From positions 1 to 9,449 of the forward strand of contig JAUWGG010000024.1 of assembly GCA_030606525.1 (NCBI GenBank): DNA of 9,449 nucleotides, written 5' to 3'. Positions within the stretch are counted from its first letter, which is position 1. Each line of letters opens with the position of its first letter. A program made the position numbers and the translations under genes. Under the pieces are notes generated by a model. It did no database searches and had not been told where the DNA came from. It saw nothing but the letters and a program-made list of their open reading frames with translations. Positions 6,858 to 9,449 of this stretch are shown in pieces. The stretch is from Methanobacteriota archaeon. GTDB lineage: Archaea > Thermoplasmatota > Thermoplasmata > JAUWGG01.

Positions 6858-7499
6858 ATGATGAAGATGTGCGAGATTTGTAGGGTAAGGGCATCAAGTT
6901 ACACCTGCGTAAGCTGCGGCAAAAAGGTTTGTGCCGACTGCTATTTAGCGCAGGTAGGTGTATGTGACGATTGCGCAAAAGGAAAAGAAAGATCAAATTT
7001 GCTGCTGAAACAACTGAAAGAATGCGGTGCAATTCAATTCGGAGTATTTAAATTGACTTCAGGAAAAGAGAGCCAGTATTATGTGGATATAAAAAAAGCT
7101 TCCACTAACCCTGAGATCTTAGAAGAGATAGCAGAAAACATGGAAAGATATGTGGATGCTGAGAGAATAGCTGGTATGGCCCTTGGAGCGGTGCCTATTG
7201 CTGTTGCCTTGTCTTTAAAAACAAGAATCCCGTTCGTCATCATTAGAAAAGAGGAGAAGATGTACGGAACTGCTAAACAAATTGAAGGGGAGATAAAGCA
7301 GGGAGAGAAGGTGATCGTGGTAGAGGACGTTGCCACAACTGGCAGATCAGTGAAAAGGGCAGTTGATTTGTTAAGGAGCGCAGGTGCGAATTGCGAGCGC
7401 GCATTGGTTGTTGTGAACAGAGAGGAAGGAGCAGAAGAACTGTTGGCAGAACATGGTGTAAAACTCATATCTTTAATAAAGATGACCGATCTGATGTGA
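6858..7499 (+). CDS. pyrE: Orotate phosphoribosyltransferase with N-terminal zinc-finger-like module
   Basis: OPRT transfers the phosphoribosyl group of PRPP to orotate, giving OMP, in de novo pyrimidine synthesis. The protein is 213 aa from the ATG at 6858. Residues 5-39 form an eight-cysteine module: C5-x2-C8-x8-C17-x2-C20-x4-C25-x2-C28-x7-C36-x2-C39, like a two-zinc B-box/FYVE-type cross-brace. From about residue 47 the sequence is a type I phosphoribosyltransferase: FGVFKLTSGKESQYYVDIKK (62-81), substrate-loop RKEEKMYGTAKQIEG (130-144), and the PRPP-binding motif VIVVEDVATTGRS (152-164) with the D/E pair and T-T-G-R. Typical archaeal OPRTs are about 170-190 aa and lack the cysteine module, so this is a fusion. 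A paralogous regulatory PRT is possible, but the catalytic motifs look intact and fit OPRT best. In-frame alternative ATGs exist at 6846, 6861 and 6867. The gene lies five bases after carS and is probably in its operon. Confidence 0.88.
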   Translation: MMKMCEICRVRASSYTCVSCGKKVCADCYLAQVGVCDDCAKGKERSNLLLKQLKECGAIQFGVFKLTSGKESQYYVDIKKASTNPEILEEIAENMERYVDAERIAGMALGAVPIAVALSLKTRIPFVIIRKEEKMYGTAKQIEGEIKQGEKVIVVEDVATTGRSVKRAVDLLRSAGANCERALVVVNREEGAEELLAEHGVKLISLIKMTDLM

Positions 7500-7506
7500 T
7501 CTGTTA

Positions 7507-7543
7507 GTTTTTTGGACTATTCGTCTATTTTCTTCCAAAAAAC
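7507..7543 (+). terminator. Stem-loop with T-run after pyrE, probable terminator region
   Basis: GTTTTTTGGA (7507-7516) and TCCAAAAAAC (7534-7543) are perfect 10-base inverted arms around a 17-base loop that contains further T-rich sequence. The left arm begins eight bases after the pyrE stop and holds a T6 run, the usual archaeal termination signal. Because the right arm is an A6 run, the opposite strand would also have a T-run. It separates the carS-pyrE operon from the surface-protein gene. Confidence 0.5.
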
Positions 7544-7574
7544 CGCTTCTATGAAATAGATATGTGACAAAATC

Positions 7575-7618
7575 TTAAATAAGCTGTTATGTATATTATA
7601 TACAGAGGCTGGGAGGAG
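7575..7618 (+). promoter_or_regulatory. Promoter and ribosome-binding site of the surface-protein gene
   Basis: TTAAATAA (7575-7582) is TATA-like and would place initiation near 7604, leaving a 20-base leader that contains a strong Shine-Dalgarno sequence, GGGAGG (7611-7616), seven bases before the ATG at 7624. A second A+T-rich, nearly palindromic element, GTATATTATATAC (7591-7603), lies downstream. As a TATA box it would initiate at about 7620, beyond the Shine-Dalgarno, so it is less likely as the promoter but could be an operator. The presence of such a clear start region argues that the gene is or recently was expressed. Confidence 0.45.
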
Positions 7619-7623
7619 AAAGG

Positions 7624-7878
7624 ATGAATAGAAGCGCACTATCTACAGTGCTCATTGTGATTTTGTTGTTAATTAGTTTTAATTCTGCATTCCTTTTCGG
7701 CGATACAAGTAACAATGGCAAAGTAAATGCTATGAATGGAGATCAAGGAAATAAACCTTCAGGTGCCGATGAGCCTGTGACTTTTACAAATGTTTCGGAA
7801 CAGATAGGTCTTGGAGCATCAGCGGTAGTTTTCTGCAATGGGGGGATTATGATAATGACGGTGATTTGGACCTCTTGA
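7624..7878 (+). CDS. Secreted FG-GAP/VCBS surface protein, N-terminal fragment before a frameshift
   Basis: This 84-codon frame is the 5' end of a large exported protein. Residues 1-25 form a typical Sec signal peptide: MNRS start, a hydrophobic core (LSTVLIVILLLISF) and small residues near NSA. A low-complexity polar linker follows, then VTFTNVSEQIGLG (52-64), the phrase that normally introduces the first VCBS/FG-GAP repeat in this family. After this point the frame loses similarity and stops at 7876-7878, while the rest of the protein continues in the frame one base back. The true product is therefore this segment to about codon 64 joined to the downstream reading frame. The ATG at 7624 is supported by the Shine-Dalgarno sequence at 7611-7616 and the signal peptide. 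Whether this is a real inactivating mutation, a sequence error or programmed slippage cannot be told here. Confidence 0.75.
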   Translation: MNRSALSTVLIVILLLISFNSAFLFGDTSNNGKVNAMNGDQGNKPSGADEPVTFTNVSEQIGLGASAVVFCNGGIMIMTVIWTS

Positions 7879-9449
7879 TTAATGGCAATCGTCTCATGAG
7901 AAACAACGGCATTCCCACAGGTACATGGAATTTCACAGATGTTTCCTCAACAGCAGGAATTTCAAACGGCGGCGTTTGGGGCGATTACGATAGGGATGGA
8001 TGGCTTGACACATTTGGGAAGAAGCTTTGGCACAATAATGGCGACGGCACTTTTACTGATGTTACTGCGACTGCATTGTCCGGATATAATTCCGGATATG
8101 TCACCTGTGCAGGTTGGGGCGATTATGATAAGGATGGCTATCTAGATCTTTATATTGGAAGAGGTGAGAAAGAGATTCCAATATACTACCCAGATGACCT
8201 ATGGCATAACAACGGCGACGGCACGTTCACAAATGTCACTGCGTCTTCTGGCATCGGTGTAGTTCCCAATGCTTATTGTCGCGGCGTATCATGGACAGAC
8301 TATAATAACGATGGTTGGTTAGATGTTTATATTTCAAATTACAGACAGGATGAGAATTATCTCTTTAAGAATAATGGTGATGGTACATTTACTAATACTG
8401 CACCTGCTACAGGCTGTCTTCACGATGGGCCACCAGATACAACTGACCACAACAATGACGATCCGAATAATAGACCAGGACACACCATTGGTGCTGTATG
8501 GGGTGACTTTGAGAACGACGGAGATTTTGACATCTGGGTGAACAATTTCAACCATAAGGATAATATCCCCGGTTATGAAAGAACATCCGATGATGCATTA
8601 TTATGTAGAAATGAAGGGCCACCAGATTGGACATTCACGAACTTTGCGGGTACAGCAGGAATTCATAGAAAACCTTATGCTTTACTCCCTCCCGAAGGAG
8701 ATGATTTACTTGCTGGAAATGCGTTTGGGGATTATGATAATGACGGTGATTTAGATATTTGGCTGGCGCAAGTTTATGGGGATATAGATTATGCATATTC
8801 TTATTTGTACAGGCATGACGGCGTTGCCAACCAACATTTCACACAGGTTGCGAATGATAATTATGGAGATCCATTATGCGTTCGGGTCTGGAACACATAT
8901 GCAGGAATATTCGTGGATTATGATAACGATGGAGATCTAGATCTGATAACCGCAGGCAAATATCCATACGAAAATGGCGTATATATGATTCGCGTGTTCC
9001 AAAACAGCGGAAACTCAAATAGTTGGTTGGAAGTAAAGCTAGTGGGCGAAGACTGCGACAAGTTTGGTGTGGGTGCAAGGATATATGTAAATCAGACCTC
9101 ATCACCTTATCTAACATTGATGGATGAGATCAGGACAAGTCAAGGAGCGCACAACCATGCAAATGGCTTGAGAGCACATTTTGGTCTGGGCGCATACTCA
9201 GGAACAGTTACTGTAGAGGTGCGCTGGCCGTGTGGCAACTTCACAGCTTTAACAGATGTAGCAGTAAATCAAACCCTTACCATCCATGAATTAGAACCAT
9301 TACCTGCTCCACCGACAAAGGTTGATGCAAGATTAGAAGGTCTGCAATTCGAGGATGTGAATATAACCTGGACTTTATCAAAAGACGATGGCAGCGGAAA
9401 AAACAATGTTAATAATTATGCGATCTATCGCAATAAAAGCTATGATCGT
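7818..9449 (+). CDS. FG-GAP/VCBS-repeat and ASPIC/UnbV domain protein, main part (frame-shifted, 3' end outside the window)
   Basis: An uninterrupted frame of 544 codons runs to the window edge. Seven DxDxDGxxD-type calcium-binding repeats begin at 7845, 7983, 8121, 8298, 8505, 8730 and 8916, usually preceded by 'WGDYD', and three carry the companion NNGDGTFT motif. These are expected to fold as an extracellular beta-propeller. An ASPIC/UnbV (CRTAC-like) domain follows at about 9019-9290: SWLEVKLVG, FGVGARIYV, EIRTSQGAHNHANG, HFGLG and VEVRWPCG. A linker and the start of a fibronectin type III-like domain end the window (from about 9310: VNITWTLSKDDG, NNYAIYRN). The frame is open leftward to a TGA at 7770-7772; coding similarity begins near 7818-7839 (SGSFLQWGDYD). 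Within this frame the first ATG is at 7896, inside the first repeat, so this cannot be an independent exported protein. It is the continuation of the signal-peptide fragment at 7624. Substrate or role is unknown; adhesion or polymer binding is a guess. Confidence 0.85.
   Translation, partial: MSGSFLQWGDYDNDGDLDLLINGNRLMRNNGIPTGTWNFTDVSSTAGISNGGVWGDYDRDGWLDTFGKKLWHNNGDGTFTDVTATALSGYNSGYVTCAGWGDYDKDGYLDLYIGRGEKEIPIYYPDDLWHNNGDGTFTNVTASSGIGVVPNAYCRGVSWTDYNNDGWLDVYISNYRQDENYLFKNNGDGTFTNTAPATGCLHDGPPDTTDHNNDDPNNRPGHTIGAVWGDFENDGDFDIWVNNFNHKDNIPGYERTSDDALLCRNEGPPDWTFTNFAGTAGIHRKPYALLPPEGDDLLAGNAFGDYDNDGDLDIWLAQVYGDIDYAYSYLYRHDGVANQHFTQVANDNYGDPLCVRVWNTYAGIFVDYDNDGDLDLITAGKYPYENGVYMIRVFQNSGNSNSWLEVKLVGEDCDKFGVGARIYVNQTSSPYLTLMDEIRTSQGAHNHANGLRAHFGLGAYSGTVTVEVRWPCGNFTALTDVAVNQTLTIHELEPLPAPPTKVDARLEGLQFEDVNITWTLSKDDGSGKNNVNNYAIYRNKSYDR
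7842..7867 (+). repeat. 26-base direct repeat, copy 1 (first calcium-binding repeat)
   Basis: Identical base for base to 8727-8752. Both encode the same stretch, GDYDNDGDL/F-type calcium loop, in repeats 1 and 6 of the surface protein. Copies are 885 bases apart, a multiple of three, so recombination between them would delete five repeats in frame. Identity at synonymous positions hints at recent duplication or conversion, though strong protein conservation explains part of it. Confidence 0.8.
8727..8752 (+). repeat. 26-base direct repeat, copy 2 (sixth calcium-binding repeat)
   Basis: Second copy of the repeat at 7842-7867. The identity ends at its third-position A (TTA here, TTG in copy 1). 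Confidence 0.8.

Noticed and set aside
7591..7603. Near-palindrome GTATATTATATAC as a regulator operator
   Set aside because: A+T-rich palindromes are frequent in archaeal promoter regions, and no second copy or partner regulator is visible in the window. I mention it only as a possibility in the promoter entry.
8334..9117. Minus-strand open frames inside the surface-protein gene
   Set aside because: They mirror the repeated Asp/Gly/Asn codons of the strong + strand frame and have no plausible start region.

Overview
The window is a gene-dense stretch of archaeal chromosome, A+T-rich by eye. It carries a D-family DNA polymerase large subunit (a polymerase family restricted to archaea), an archaeal-type PheRS beta chain, a CDP-archaeol synthase for ether lipids, and TATA-box promoters. 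DP2 excludes most Crenarchaeota. The gene set and the calcium-repeat surface protein fit a euryarchaeon, perhaps a Thermoplasmata-like lineage, but that placement is inference. I see no mobile element, CRISPR array or prophage signature.

Layout, left to right. On the + strand are a NOG1-type ribosome-assembly GTPase (about 49-999) and polC, the catalytic DP2 subunit of DNA polymerase D (1094-4417). On the - strand, converging on polC, are tRNA-Ser(UGA) (4431-4517) and pheT (4479-6152). A short divergent promoter region of about 130 bases follows. Then on the + strand come carS (6289-6852) and pyrE (6858-7499), tightly packed as an operon. A stem-loop and a promoter separate these from a secreted FG-GAP/VCBS plus ASPIC/UnbV surface protein (from 7624), which is broken by a frameshift near 7816-7845 and runs off the right edge of the window.

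The first five proteins are information-processing and core biosynthesis housekeeping: ribosome assembly, replication, tRNA charging, lipid head-group activation (CTP-consuming) and pyrimidine synthesis (which feeds UTP/CTP). The carS-pyrE pairing therefore links production and use of pyrimidine nucleotides, at least suggestively. The last gene encodes an extracellular, probably calcium-binding protein unrelated to the others.

The most notable observation is an overlap of pheT with tRNA-Ser. The pheT reading frame continues 39 nt into the tRNA gene and its TGA stop codon is exactly the tRNA's TGA anticodon triplet. Other points are an eight-cysteine zinc module fused to the N-terminus of orotate phosphoribosyltransferase, a GTG exactly 9 nt upstream of the likely start of all five housekeeping genes (probably a Shine-Dalgarno signature that misleads start calling), and the frameshift in the surface protein. 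I found no convincing new multi-gene system. The novelty here is in gene architecture.
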